A stretch of DNA of 64,000 bases. Origin: Echinicola soli. Its GTDB lineage: Bacteria; Bacteroidota; Bacteroidia; Cytophagales; Cyclobacteriaceae. Position 1 is the first letter of the stretch. Each line of letters starts with the position of its first letter. A program made the position numbers and the translations under genes. Positions 25,692 through 34,842 of this stretch are shown one piece after another. The stretch covers positions 873,501 to 937,500 of the forward strand of contig NZ_CP041253.1 of NCBI RefSeq assembly GCF_006575665.1, read 5' to 3'. The notes beneath the pieces are model-generated. The model saw nothing but the letters and a program-made list of their open reading frames with translations, was not told the DNA's origin and ran no database searches.

Positions 25692-26810
25692 CTACCCCAT
25701 CCCGGGCAAAACAATCCTTGCATATCCTATTTTATCATCACTTTGCTGCTGGGCAAGTTTCAGGTAAAAACCATTGGGTGTAAAAAATCCCAAGGCTGAA
25801 AACTCATCAGATGTAAAGGTCAGCTCAGCGGTTTTTGCTAAGCGTTCATCCAGAACAATAAAGCTACGGCTTTCAACTTGCCGCTCTAAATCCATCCCTA
25901 ATTTGACCGCTCTTACCAATACCTTATGCCAAGGGCTGTACTGTAACGTTCCATATTGGCTGGATTCAGGATTAGGATTGAAGACAATATATTCACCGCT
26001 TTTTTCGGTTGTCCCTCTAAGAAATTCCATTGGCTCTTCACTTCCCGCATCCACCCAAACACGTTTTCCATCTTTAATGCAGAGTAGTTTATCATCCGCT
26101 GCAAATGAAACATAATGCTCCTTTTTGTTGTCCGAATAAGCGTGGGAATAATGACAAAATTCCGAGTCATCCAAAAAACCTTCATACTTCTCAGGAAACG
26201 TAAAACGTACGTAACCCTCCTCACCAGTCTCCAAATCATACTTCAAGAGCCACTTTTCATATTCCAACATAGGTGCTTTCAGTACAAAGGGGACATCAGT
26301 AACAGTGACTTTGTTCCCTTTTAAGTGAATCGGATTATGGACAAACGTAGCATAATGGGAGCTTCCCCGCACGGTGCTTTCATGGGTAGGAAGGTCGTGT
26401 CTGCTGAGCACCTTTCCACCATGATCTGCTATGATCAGCTGCTTTCCTCCTGATAGGACCAACATGCTGTCTTGGCTGATCAAACTGCCCGAAATAAAAC
26501 TGCCAATGCCATTGGGGCCTTCCTCCTCAAAGGATTGGGCAGACAGGAGATCACCCAATGTATAGTCATATACCAACAACCTGCGGTCATTAAACTGGCA
26601 AAGCAGTTTCTTTCCTCCTTTTTCCAGGTATGTAAAATCAGTGCCCAGCCATTGTGTATTTATATCTTTCTCGAGATACAAAGTATCCTTTACTAAATCC
26701 GTCAGTGTGCCGGACGTAAATGCATTGTTATTGTCTGATTTACTATTGCAGCTGAAAAGAAAGCTGGCAAGTAAGAAACAGGTAATATATCTGGTAAATT
26801 GGTAGAACAT
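25692..26810 (-). CDS. DUF4221-family lipoprotein
   Basis: 372 residues from ATG 26808-26810. An N-terminal signal with lipobox FLFSC (acylated Cys21) anchors it to the membrane. The remainder looks like a beta-propeller or similar repeat protein, with text typical of the Bacteroidota DUF4221 family (EEEGPNGIGSFISG; a later VYDYTLGDLLS). Function not known. An earlier in-frame ATG at 26855 adds 15 residues before the signal and is less likely. It stands alone, convergent with the outer membrane protein gene. Confidence 0.8.
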   Translation of the reverse strand: MFYQFTRYITCFLLASFLFSCNSKSDNNNAFTSGTLTDLVKDTLYLEKDINTQWLGTDFTYLEKGGKKLLCQFNDRRLLVYDYTLGDLLSAQSFEEEGPNGIGSFISGSLISQDSMLVLSGGKQLIIADHGGKVLSRHDLPTHESTVRGSSHYATFVHNPIHLKGNKVTVTDVPFVLKAPMLEYEKWLLKYDLETGEEGYVRFTFPEKYEGFLDDSEFCHYSHAYSDNKKEHYVSFAADDKLLCIKDGKRVWVDAGSEEPMEFLRGTTEKSGEYIVFNPNPESSQYGTLQYSPWHKVLVRAVKLGMDLERQVESRSFIVLDERLAKTAELTFTSDEFSALGFFTPNGFYLKLAQQQSDDKIGYARIVLPGMG

Positions 26811-27093
26811 GGCAAAAATTTTGTAAAAACTACTAAAAATATAGTCGTCAGGCAATCTTGATTCTATATTATTTAGGGGTAAAACCTATTTTAAAGATGA
26901 ATGCATCGATAATCATATATGCTTTTCTTGCCCGTGGTTAGTACCTACGGCACTATTAAGATGCTGTATCCACTTACTGTTACCTACCCATGCTCCATGT
27001 GGTGCCCCAATAAGTTAGCTGTTTTACATTACTATTTTTTCTAAATCTTGGGATGTGGGGTGAAGCGCGCATTAAATAAAGTCATCCTAAAAC
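26811..27093. other. Intergenic region, nothing recognised
   Basis: About 280 bases between the DUF4221 start and the pruA terminator. No gene, RNA or promoter box was identified. Confidence 0.4.
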
Positions 27094-27121
27094 AAAAAAG
27101 CCATCCGCCGCAGCAGATGGC
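27094..27121 (-). terminator. Intrinsic terminator after pruA
   Basis: Minus strand GCCATCTG pairs with CGGATGGC (loop of 6, one T-G pair) and is followed by TTTTTT (A run at 27094-27099). Confidence 0.85.
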
Positions 27122-27152
27122 AATATTCAACTATTACAATATTTCAATCTTC

Positions 27153-28784
27153 TCAATCTTCCCCAAGGAATGGATAACGATAGTCCGTCGGTGTGACGAA
27201 GGTTTCCTTGATGGTCCTTGGAGATACCCAACGCAGCATGTTGATCATCGCTCCGGCCTTATCGTTGGTACCGGATTTTCTGGCACCGCCAAATGGCTGT
27301 TGGCCTACTACCGCTCCGGTTGGCTTGTCATTGATATAGAAGTTACCCGCGGCATTTCTCAGCTTTTGGGTAGCCAACTGCGCAGCGTAACGATCATGGG
27401 AGAAAATTGCCCCTGTCAATCCATACGGGGAAGTCTTGTCCACTAGTTCGAGTGCTTCCTCGAAATGGTCTTCCTGATACACGTAAATGGTCAGTACAGG
27501 ACCGAAGATCTCTTCACACATAGTGGTGTACATTGGATCTGTGGTAAGCAGCACCGTTGGCTCCACGAAATAGCCCTTTGACTTATCATAGTTGCCGCCA
27601 GCCACGATTTCCAATCCATTAGCCTTGGCATTATCGATGTATTTGGCGATTTTATCAAATGATTTTTCATCGATTACGGCATTGACGAAGTTACTGAAGT
27701 CTTCAGGCCCGCCCATTTTGATAGTGGCCAAGTCTTCTTGCATATATTTCTTCACATCTTCCCAGAGATTTGAGGGGACATACGCCCTGGAAGCAGCAGA
27801 ACACTTTTGTCCTTGGAATTCAAACGCTCCCCGCACGAGGCCAGTGGCCAATTGCTTGGCATCGGTAGACTTATGGGCGATCACAAAGTCTTTGCCGCCA
27901 GTCTCCCCAACGATTCTAGGATAAGATTTATATTTTTCGATATTGTTACCGATCGTCTTCCAGATGGTCTGGAATACAGCAGTGGATCCTGTAAAGTGAA
28001 TACCTGCGAACTCAGGGTGTTCGAAAATCACCTCACCAGCAGAAGGCCCATCTACATAGACCAAATTGATAACACCATCAGGTACACCCGCTTCCCTGAA
28101 CACTTGCATCAAGACGTTGGCAGCGTAAATCTGCGTATAGGCAGGTTTCCACACCACCGTATTGCCCATCATCGCCGGTGCTGTGGGCAGGTTTCCTGCA
28201 ATGGCAGTAAAGTTAAACGGCGTCAGTGCAAAGATAAACCCTTCCAATGGTCGCTGTTCCAATCTATTCCAAACACCATCTCCCGAAATTGGAGGCTGTT
28301 GCTTGTAGATTTCGGTCATATATTTAACATTGAACCGCAGGAAATCCACGATTTCACATGCCGAATCAATCTCAGCTTGGAAAGCATTTTTTGATTGGCC
28401 CAGCATAGTGGCTGCGTTCATTTTATATCGATAAGGGCCTGCGATCAGGTCGGCGGCTTTCAGAAAAATTGCGGCTCGCTGTTCCCATTCCATAGTTTCC
28501 CAGGCTTCCTTGGCTCCCAAAGCGGCATTGATCGCCTGTTCTACATGAGACTTGTCCCCTTCATGAAAATGCCCAAGAAGATGCTGATGGTCATGAGGAG
28601 GTGACAGTGGAATCTTATTCCCTGTTCTTACTTCTTCACTTCCAATGTACATCGGAACATCTACCTCCTTGGAGCGGGCCTCTTGAAGCGCTGCTTGCAG
28701 CTTGGCCCGTTCTGGTGTTCCTGGTGCATAATCGAAAACCGGTTCGTTTTTTGGTTCCGGAACATTAAAAAAACCTTTTAGCAT
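27153..28784 (-). CDS. pruA: L-glutamate gamma-semialdehyde dehydrogenase (P5C dehydrogenase)
   Basis: 543 residues. It oxidises glutamate semialdehyde to glutamate with NAD+, the second step of proline breakdown. The aldehyde dehydrogenase active site is clear: the catalytic Cys in GQKCSAASRAYV and the general-base Glu in VGETGGKD. An N-terminal extension and oligomerisation tail fit the P5CDh type 1 group, and KSGTNDKAGAM near the end is typical. No proline dehydrogenase gene adjoins, so the first enzyme must be elsewhere. Own promoter box and terminator suggest one-gene transcription. Confidence 0.95.
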   Translation of the reverse strand: MLKGFFNVPEPKNEPVFDYAPGTPERAKLQAALQEARSKEVDVPMYIGSEEVRTGNKIPLSPPHDHQHLLGHFHEGDKSHVEQAINAALGAKEAWETMEWEQRAAIFLKAADLIAGPYRYKMNAATMLGQSKNAFQAEIDSACEIVDFLRFNVKYMTEIYKQQPPISGDGVWNRLEQRPLEGFIFALTPFNFTAIAGNLPTAPAMMGNTVVWKPAYTQIYAANVLMQVFREAGVPDGVINLVYVDGPSAGEVIFEHPEFAGIHFTGSTAVFQTIWKTIGNNIEKYKSYPRIVGETGGKDFVIAHKSTDAKQLATGLVRGAFEFQGQKCSAASRAYVPSNLWEDVKKYMQEDLATIKMGGPEDFSNFVNAVIDEKSFDKIAKYIDNAKANGLEIVAGGNYDKSKGYFVEPTVLLTTDPMYTTMCEEIFGPVLTIYVYQEDHFEEALELVDKTSPYGLTGAIFSHDRYAAQLATQKLRNAAGNFYINDKPTGAVVGQQPFGGARKSGTNDKAGAMINMLRWVSPRTIKETFVTPTDYRYPFLGED

Positions 28785-28816
28785 AATGATTTGAGTTTTA
28801 TATATTCTGTATGAAA

Positions 28817-28824
28817 CAAATATA
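28817..28824 (-). promoter_or_regulatory. -7 element for pruA
   Basis: TATATTTG on the minus strand, 33 bases before the pruA start, fits TAnnTTTG. Confidence 0.45.
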
Positions 28825-28869
28825 GGAATATAGCCTAAAATTCCATGCCAAAGTAGGTCTTTGGAGGGA

Positions 28870-29565
28870 TTATAGTATCTTTTTCAATTCCTCTAAATCA
28901 CTAATGGTATACGTCGCCATTAGCGCATTGTTTAGCTTGGAAGGATTAAAAAACACTTGGTCGATGGAAGCATTCCGGGCTCCTTCTATATCTGAAACTG
29001 GATTGTCCCCGATCATGAGGCACTCATCCGGGGAAGTCCCTAATTGGTTCATAGCATATTCAAAAATCCGTCTATCAGGTTTTTTATGCCCTGTGGTTTC
29101 CGACGTGACCACTAGCTGAAAGAACGACTGGATGCCGGAAGAGGTCATTTTCAGTGCTTGGCTTTCATTGAAGCCATTGGTGATGATATGGAGCTCGTAT
29201 TTGGGATGAAGGTAATTCAGGATTTCTTTTGAATATCGAAACAGGTGCGGTTTTGAGGAAGTACGTTTCATAAAATCCTCTTCCATGGCCTTGGGTACTG
29301 GCACATCATGTGCGCCAAATTCATCAAATATTCTCCTAAATCGCTCCTTTCTCAGGGTTACCTTGTCCATGGTGCCTACATTATAATGCTCCCAGAGACC
29401 ATAGTTTACCTGAAGGAATGTGTTGTAGAAATCATGGTTCGTGGGCACGCCTAGCCCCTCAAGAGCATATATTTCATACAGTTCTGATAAGGACTCCTGC
29501 ACATTGCGGTCATAATCCCACAAGGTGTGGTCTAGGTCAAAAAAAAGGTGCTTGTATTTTTTCAA
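28870..29565 (-). CDS. YjjG-type HAD phosphatase
   Basis: 231 residues. Nucleotide 5'-phosphatase-like HAD hydrolase; YjjG relatives clear non-canonical pyrimidine nucleotides. Motif I is D10-L-D12-HTLWD, motif II sits in ITNGFNESQ, the Lys in TTGHKKPDRRIF, and motif IV in MIGDNPVSDIEGA. Cap domain present, usual length. It lies 14 bases after the ArsR-like regulator gene, so it is probably in that transcript. Confidence 0.86.
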   Translation of the reverse strand: MKKYKHLFFDLDHTLWDYDRNVQESLSELYEIYALEGLGVPTNHDFYNTFLQVNYGLWEHYNVGTMDKVTLRKERFRRIFDEFGAHDVPVPKAMEEDFMKRTSSKPHLFRYSKEILNYLHPKYELHIITNGFNESQALKMTSSGIQSFFQLVVTSETTGHKKPDRRIFEYAMNQLGTSPDECLMIGDNPVSDIEGARNASIDQVFFNPSKLNNALMATYTISDLEELKKIL

Positions 29566-29579
29566 AATGTTACCTTGGT

Positions 29580-29960
29580 TTACCGATATGGATGGTTTAC
29601 AATTTTATTAATGGCCAGTTCCCGATTGGAACGTAGTATCTCATAAATCTCCTGATCACGTAAAAGGTTCGCATCTTTTTCAATAAACTTAAAAATCTGG
29701 TTAATGATATCAATGGCTTCATCCAAAATGTAATAAAATGTCCACTGGTCAATCCTTTTACTGCCCACTAAGCCGGCATTTTTCAGGTAAGCAAGGTGTC
29801 GACTTGTTTTGGTTTGGGTAAAGTCAAGGATATGTTCCAAATCCGAAATGCACATTTCCTTATTTTGGATCAGTAGGTGGATGATCCTTACCCTCGGCTC
29901 TTCAGAAAGTGCCTTAAATACCCGCATCCCATAATTCAAACTGATATTTTTAAGTCGCAT
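29580..29960 (-). CDS. ArsR-family transcriptional regulator
   Basis: 126 residues. A winged helix-turn-helix core is visible: FKALSEEPRVRIIHLLI, then CISDLEHILDFTQTKTSRHLAYLKNAGLV, read here as separate helices. No clear Cys metal ligand pair of the ArsR type is present in helix 3 (only one Cys, in CISDL), so it may respond to something other than metals. The C-terminus has a helical tail. First gene of a two-gene unit with the HAD phosphatase; divergent from the gene at 30096. Confidence 0.86.
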   Translation of the reverse strand: MRLKNISLNYGMRVFKALSEEPRVRIIHLLIQNKEMCISDLEHILDFTQTKTSRHLAYLKNAGLVGSKRIDQWTFYYILDEAIDIINQIFKFIEKDANLLRDQEIYEILRSNRELAINKIVNHPYR

Positions 29961-30095
29961 TTAATAACTTTTAACGAAGAAACCTGCCTGAAATTAAGAA
30001 AATACAGTGAAAATAACCTATAATAGCAGTTGAATTCGCGGGGTGTAGGACGAACTATTTTAGCGTCCCATCGTTTCTTTTAAAAAAGGGCAATT

Positions 30096-30743
30096 TTGAA
30101 AACATCATTTACATATCTTGGTTTCTTTTTATGTTTTGTACTGGTTTTCTTGCTAAACTCCAATGCACAGGCACAGGATACGCAAGAAAGAAAGGTGGTC
30201 CAACTGTCAGGGATTATTCTAAATGCTGACAGTACCAGTGCTGTATCTGGCGTAAATGTGTACGTACCACGAAAAGGACGTGGTACAAGTTCCAATCAAT
30301 TTGGCTATTTCTCGATGCCGGTAGCAGAAGGAGACAGCGTGGTGTTTAGTTTTGTGGGCCTTAAAAACCAAGCGTTCAAGGTTCCAGAAAAAGTAAATGA
30401 CGATAAACTCAGCCTGATCCTTACCATGGCCCAAGATGAAATTGCCCTTGGTGAAGTGGAAGTAATGCCCTACCCAACGGAAGAGGAATTTAAACAAGCG
30501 GTATTGGCAATGCATGTCGAGGAAATGCCACTTGACCGTGGCAACCTAAGCCCTCAGATGCTCCTCCGATGGGCTGAACAGATGCCTGCTTCTGCCAATG
30601 AAAACTTCCGCACCTTCCAAAGCGGCCAAATGCAACAGCTTCAAGACCGGTATGGTCCAAGGTCTTTCCCACTGCTTAATCCTTTTGCATGGGCAGAATT
30701 TATCAAATCCATCAAGCGCGGCGACCTGAAAAATGATGACTAG
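30096..30743 (+). CDS. Exported protein with carboxypeptidase-regulatory-like domain
   Basis: 215 residues from a TTG at 30096, required because the signal peptide (TYLGFFLCFVLVFLL, cut after AQAQ) would otherwise be lost. Residues about 35-115 are a CarboxypepD-reg-like beta-sandwich: LSGIILNADSTSAVSGVNVY, GTSSNQFGYFSMPVAEGD, VVFSFVGLK. In Bacteroidota this domain also heads TonB receptors; here no barrel follows, only a 100-residue helical tail. Function unknown, periplasmic or outer membrane. Confidence 0.75.
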   Translation: MKTSFTYLGFFLCFVLVFLLNSNAQAQDTQERKVVQLSGIILNADSTSAVSGVNVYVPRKGRGTSSNQFGYFSMPVAEGDSVVFSFVGLKNQAFKVPEKVNDDKLSLILTMAQDEIALGEVEVMPYPTEEEFKQAVLAMHVEEMPLDRGNLSPQMLLRWAEQMPASANENFRTFQSGQMQQLQDRYGPRSFPLLNPFAWAEFIKSIKRGDLKNDD

Positions 30744-30868
30744 CATTCTCTAAATGCTCATTTTGTAAAAGGCATATTCAGTTATTGGTAATTTTACAGT
30801 ATTTTAAGTGATTTTAACCTTCAATAGTTGAATTGTATTATAAGAAACTATTATAACAATTGGGAACT

Positions 30869-31183
30869 ATGATAATTTGGTCTGGAAGAGGGATATTCTC
30901 CATTTTGGTTTTATTGCTTTCTGTTGCACTTTTTATGAGTGTATTGGGCAATGCTTATTTGCAATACGCTTTTTCATTGTCCTTTTTTGTGGCAGGTGTA
31001 TTTAGCTGGGTGATGGGCAGGAAATGGAACAGCGATGAGGGAAAAACCTTGGTGGACAAAAAGACCGGACAGGAGTTTTCAGTAAAACCCCATCACAGCA
31101 TCTTCTGGATCAAAATGCAATATTGGGGACCTGTTTTTATCATTTTGGGATTGCTGGTGATGTTCTTAATGGGTCAGGAATGA
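30869..31183 (+). CDS. Small two- to three-helix membrane protein
   Basis: 104 residues from ATG 30869. Hydrophobic helices at about 7-27 (IFSILVLLLSVALFMSVLG), 32-50 and 82-101 (GPVFIILGLLVMFLMG). A Lys-rich loop (DKKTGQEFSVKPHHS) lies between the second and third. Not assigned to a family; possibly a membrane-embedded accessory. No operon evidence. Confidence 0.62.
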   Translation: MIIWSGRGIFSILVLLLSVALFMSVLGNAYLQYAFSLSFFVAGVFSWVMGRKWNSDEGKTLVDKKTGQEFSVKPHHSIFWIKMQYWGPVFIILGLLVMFLMGQE

Positions 31184-31218
31184 CTTTTCCCTCCCTAGCC
31201 GCCACCACCGCAAGTGAA

Positions 31219-31261
31219 GGAGGGATCTTTCCCATACTATTTGGGATAGAAAGATCCTTCC
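31219..31261. repeat. Palindromic intergenic repeat, copy 2
   Basis: GGAGGGATCTTTC (31219-31231) pairs with GAAAGATCCTTCC (31249-31261) with a single mismatch, between two convergent genes. No T run follows. It shares its GGAGGGATCT core with the copy near 20194. Confidence 0.7.
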
Positions 31262-31305
31262 TATCGACAGAATGCCACTTACAACTGATAGATATTAATT
31301 TAATA

Positions 31306-32910
31306 TTATAGCTCAGGCAGTACCCAATTTTCGAGCACACTCGGCTTTGCCATCATGGCTTCTACCTCCTTGCTGGTCCTTGGGGCATCAGATGACAAGT
31401 TCTCGAAACCATCTTCGGTAATCACCACATCATCTTCTATTCTGACTGCGATGTTCCACCATTTTGGGTCGCAGTCACTTCCTTCGGGGATGTAGACTCC
31501 GGGTTCTACGGTCAGTACCATGCCTTCCTCCAGTGGACCATATGCACCACGGTCATGCACATCCAGCCCAAGATGGTGACTAGTGCCATGAGGGAAATAG
31601 CGGTGTCGTTGTCCCCGGATAATGATACCAAGTTCTTCCAATCCTTCATTGATGACCCTTTTGGCGACTTGGCTGATTTCACCAAACTCTACCCCTGGCT
31701 TACAAGCCTGCATGGCGGCTTCTTGGGCTTTATACACCAAGTCGTAAATGGCCTTTTCCTCAGGAGTAAATTTTCCCGAAATAGGGATTGTCCTGGTCAC
31801 ATCAGCCGTATAGCCTCTCCATTCAGCTCCAAGGTCCATAAGCATCAGGCGCTTGTCGGGATCTCTGAGGTCATTGGAAATATAATGAAGAATACAGCCG
31901 TTTTTTCCCGCTCCTACGATAGAGGGATAACCGACATTTTCGGCACCATATCGTTTGTAGACAAATTCATGGATGCCCTGTACCTCACGTTCGGACATAC
32001 CCGGCTTCAATGCTTTCATGACTTCAATTTGGCCAATAGCAGAGATTCTTATGGCCTTTTTGAGCATTCCGATTTCTTCCTTGGTCTTGACTCCACGGAG
32101 TTTGGTCATGATCTCTGGGAGTGCGGAGATGTTCAGTTGCTGTGAAGGAATTTTTTTGGCCACGTCCATTCTTTTTTCGGGACTGTCTGCATTGGCAAAT
32201 TCCATTAGGACATCATCATTTTCCACCTCTGGATAGTACTTTCTATATCGACCAATGACCTGTGCGACATTGGCAGAATTTTCCTGGTCCGTGGCCCGGA
32301 TGAGTTCGTACATTTTGCTGGTGACAGCAGACATTTCCTCGGGGTATGCTGTTTCGGTTTTGAATTGTTCACGCATATCGAGCATGGCTTTGTTTGCACT
32401 GCTTTCCTCGATGTTTTCCGAGAGGCTAAAAGTGAGGATTTCATCGAATTGGTCAAATTCAAGTACAGGATCCGTCCCAAAGTCCTCATTAAGGTAAACC
32501 GCTTCAATTCCCAGCTTGGCTTTTACCCCTGCTACGCCCAATCGCTTGCCATTCCACATTTCAGCATCTTCATCACGGGGCTGGACATAGATGATCTCCT
32601 CGGTCATTGTTCCTCCTATTTCGCGCGCTTCACTAAAGACCAGCAGCACCGCGTTTGGTTCGCGGAAGCCTGTCAGGTAAAAGAAATCGGTATTGGGGTG
32701 ATAAATAAAATCAACGTCATTTGACCTGTTTTTGACCGGGTTGGTAAAGATCATCGCCACTGAATTTGCTGGCAATAACTGCCTAAGCGCCGCTCTTCTT
32801 TCCCGGTGAAATTCCTGGTCCAGTCCATCGTCAAAGTATGACTGGGAAAAGGATGGTGAAACCCCCATGGAAATGAACAAGCCAGTGAATAGTAATTTTA
32901 ATATTCTCAT
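31306..32910 (-). CDS. Secreted Xaa-Pro aminopeptidase (M24B)
   Basis: 534 residues from ATG 32908-32910; the signal peptide ILKLLFTGLFISMGVSPSFSQ predicts export. It removes the N-terminal residue before proline. The pita-bread catalytic half has the metal ligands: D in LMDLGAEWRGYTADVTRT (two Asp), H in HGTSHHLGLDVHD, E in TVEPGVYIP and E in VRIEDDVVIT. The N-terminal aminopeptidase P-like domain spans about 25-200. An upstream in-frame start at 33012 adds 34 residues without a signal and is rejected. Confidence 0.92.
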   Translation of the reverse strand: MRILKLLFTGLFISMGVSPSFSQSYFDDGLDQEFHRERRAALRQLLPANSVAMIFTNPVKNRSNDVDFIYHPNTDFFYLTGFREPNAVLLVFSEAREIGGTMTEEIIYVQPRDEDAEMWNGKRLGVAGVKAKLGIEAVYLNEDFGTDPVLEFDQFDEILTFSLSENIEESSANKAMLDMREQFKTETAYPEEMSAVTSKMYELIRATDQENSANVAQVIGRYRKYYPEVENDDVLMEFANADSPEKRMDVAKKIPSQQLNISALPEIMTKLRGVKTKEEIGMLKKAIRISAIGQIEVMKALKPGMSEREVQGIHEFVYKRYGAENVGYPSIVGAGKNGCILHYISNDLRDPDKRLMLMDLGAEWRGYTADVTRTIPISGKFTPEEKAIYDLVYKAQEAAMQACKPGVEFGEISQVAKRVINEGLEELGIIIRGQRHRYFPHGTSHHLGLDVHDRGAYGPLEEGMVLTVEPGVYIPEGSDCDPKWWNIAVRIEDDVVITEDGFENLSSDAPRTSKEVEAMMAKPSVLENWVLPEL

Positions 32911-33086
32911 AATGATAAAATTTCCCGAATATAAAGAGTAGTACTGTATTTCGCGAAATATTTTACATAAAGGCCTTAAAGCGTTTTTTAAACCACCATT
33001 CCTGTACAGCATAAACCTTTTGTCTCACCAATTACAAAGAAGGTAGACTTCACCAAAAGTTTACGTTAAAGTAAGGGCATAATCAT

Positions 33087-33094
33087 TAAATTTG
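33087..33094 (+). promoter_or_regulatory. -7 element for the phosphatase gene
   Basis: TAAATTTG fits TAnnTTTG, 31 bases before the ATG at 33126. Confidence 0.45.
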
Positions 33095-33125
33095 TCTGTT
33101 ACGTTTCATCAAAAAACTATTACCC

Positions 33126-34748
33126 ATGAAAAAAGCTTTTCTTACCGGCCTGGCCGTGTTAATCACCCTTGCCGGCTTTGCCCAAGATTCCAAAAAACCA
33201 AAACTGGTAGTGGGGATTGTCGTGGATCAAATGCGCTACGAATATTTACATAAATTCAATGACCGTTTTACCGATGGCGGATTTAAGCGGCTTATGAACG
33301 ATGGGTTTGTGATGAAAAATGCACACTATAACTATATTCCTACCTATACTGGTCCTGGCCATTCCTCAGTCTATACTGGAACTACTCCAGCTACCCACGG
33401 TATTATCAGTAATAATTGGTATGTGAGGGACCTGGGAAAGATGATCTATTGCGCGGAGGACAGTACGGTTACCAATGTGGGCGGAAGTGGCGACAGTGGT
33501 GAGATTTCACCTCGAAACTTACTGACCACGACCATTACCGATGAGCTTCGCCTTTCTACAAACCAGCGCTCGAAGGTGGTAGGTGTCGCCATCAAAGATC
33601 GTGGGGCTGCGCTTCCTGCCGGTCATCTGGGAGATGCCTACTGGTTTGATAAGGAAACCGGTGATTTTATGACTTCCACCTACTATAAGGATGAAGTGCC
33701 TGATTGGTTACGGAAGTTCAATAAGAAAAAACTAGCCGAAAAGTACCTGTCCAATACTTGGAAGCCACTTTATAAAACCAAAACCTATATCCAGAGTGTA
33801 GCTGACAATAATGACTTCGAGGTCCCCTTTACCGGAATGGAGACACCCGAATTCCCATATGATCTTAAGAAGCTAATGGATAAGAATGGCGGCATTGGCT
33901 TGATTGCCAGCACGCCTTTTGGCAATGACCTGACCTTAGACATGGCCTATGCGGCTTTGGAAGGTGAAGAACTGGGCAAAGGTGATGAGACAGATTTTCT
34001 GGCTGTCAGCTTCTCTTCCACCGATTATGTAGGACACCGATTTGGTCCTTCTTCCATGGAGCTTGAAGATACTTACCTGAGGCTAGACCAAAGTTTGGAA
34101 GAGTTCTTTGAATATTTGGACAAGGAATATGGCCAGGGAGAATACATGGTTTTTTTGACGGCTGATCATGCAGTTGCTGATGTAGTAAATTATATGAAAA
34201 GCATCGAAGTGCCCACAGGAAGTTTTAATTCCCGTTTTGCGCTGACACAGCTCAAAGGGTTTACGAGAGAGCACTACGGTGAGGGTGACTGGATCCTAAA
34301 CACTTCCAATGAGCAAATTTTCCTTAATAGAAAGCTGGTTGCCGAAAAGGGCCTTGACCTGGAAAAGGTACAGCGGGAAATTGCCGATTTTATGCTTCGC
34401 TTTGATGGAATCAAAGAAGCTTATACCGCGTCAGACATGAAGCGCTTTGAGTACACAGAAGGCCGTAAACATTTACTTCAGATGGGTTTTAACCACAAGG
34501 CTTCCGGCGATGTACTGCTGATCTTGGAACCGGCCTGGCTAACCAATTCCTCTAGAGGAACCACGCACGGCACGGGATATATTTATGATACGCATGTACC
34601 AGTATTGTTTTATGGCTGGCAAATTAAACCTGGATTTAGTACTCGCTACTGTACCATTACGGATATTGCTCCGACAGTTTCAATGTTACTGGATATTCGC
34701 ATTCCAAATGGTGCCACTGGCCAGCCCATTCAAGAAATCACTGATTAA
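33126..34748 (+). CDS. pafA: PafA-type alkaline phosphatase
   Basis: 540 residues with signal peptide (AFLTGLAVLITLAGFAQ). A secreted phosphomonoesterase of the alkaline phosphatase superfamily. Nucleophile T75 lies in PTYTGPGHSSVYTG; N96 (SNNWY) and the KDR triplet K157/R159 match the active-site set N100, K162, R164 of the known Elizabethkingia enzyme, which distinguishes PafA from ordinary nucleotide pyrophosphatases. Metal ligands follow in SSTDYVGHRFGP and in TADHA. A strong bidirectional terminator follows. Confidence 0.88.
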   Translation: MKKAFLTGLAVLITLAGFAQDSKKPKLVVGIVVDQMRYEYLHKFNDRFTDGGFKRLMNDGFVMKNAHYNYIPTYTGPGHSSVYTGTTPATHGIISNNWYVRDLGKMIYCAEDSTVTNVGGSGDSGEISPRNLLTTTITDELRLSTNQRSKVVGVAIKDRGAALPAGHLGDAYWFDKETGDFMTSTYYKDEVPDWLRKFNKKKLAEKYLSNTWKPLYKTKTYIQSVADNNDFEVPFTGMETPEFPYDLKKLMDKNGGIGLIASTPFGNDLTLDMAYAALEGEELGKGDETDFLAVSFSSTDYVGHRFGPSSMELEDTYLRLDQSLEEFFEYLDKEYGQGEYMVFLTADHAVADVVNYMKSIEVPTGSFNSRFALTQLKGFTREHYGEGDWILNTSNEQIFLNRKLVAEKGLDLEKVQREIADFMLRFDGIKEAYTASDMKRFEYTEGRKHLLQMGFNHKASGDVLLILEPAWLTNSSRGTTHGTGYIYDTHVPVLFYGWQIKPGFSTRYCTITDIAPTVSMLLDIRIPNGATGQPIQEITD

Positions 34749-34777
34749 TTTCTGGAATGATACGGCACTCGATTCGA

Positions 34778-34812
34778 AAAAATCCCAAGCTGACAAACTT
34801 GGGATTTTTTTT
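34778..34812. terminator. Bidirectional intrinsic terminator
   Basis: AAAAATCCCAAG (34778-34789) pairs with CTTGGGATTTTT (34798-34809), with T runs on both strands, between pafA and the convergent gene at 34843. Confidence 0.93.
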
Positions 34813-34842
34813 ACTTTTTTGATAAAATCAAACAAAAATCAA

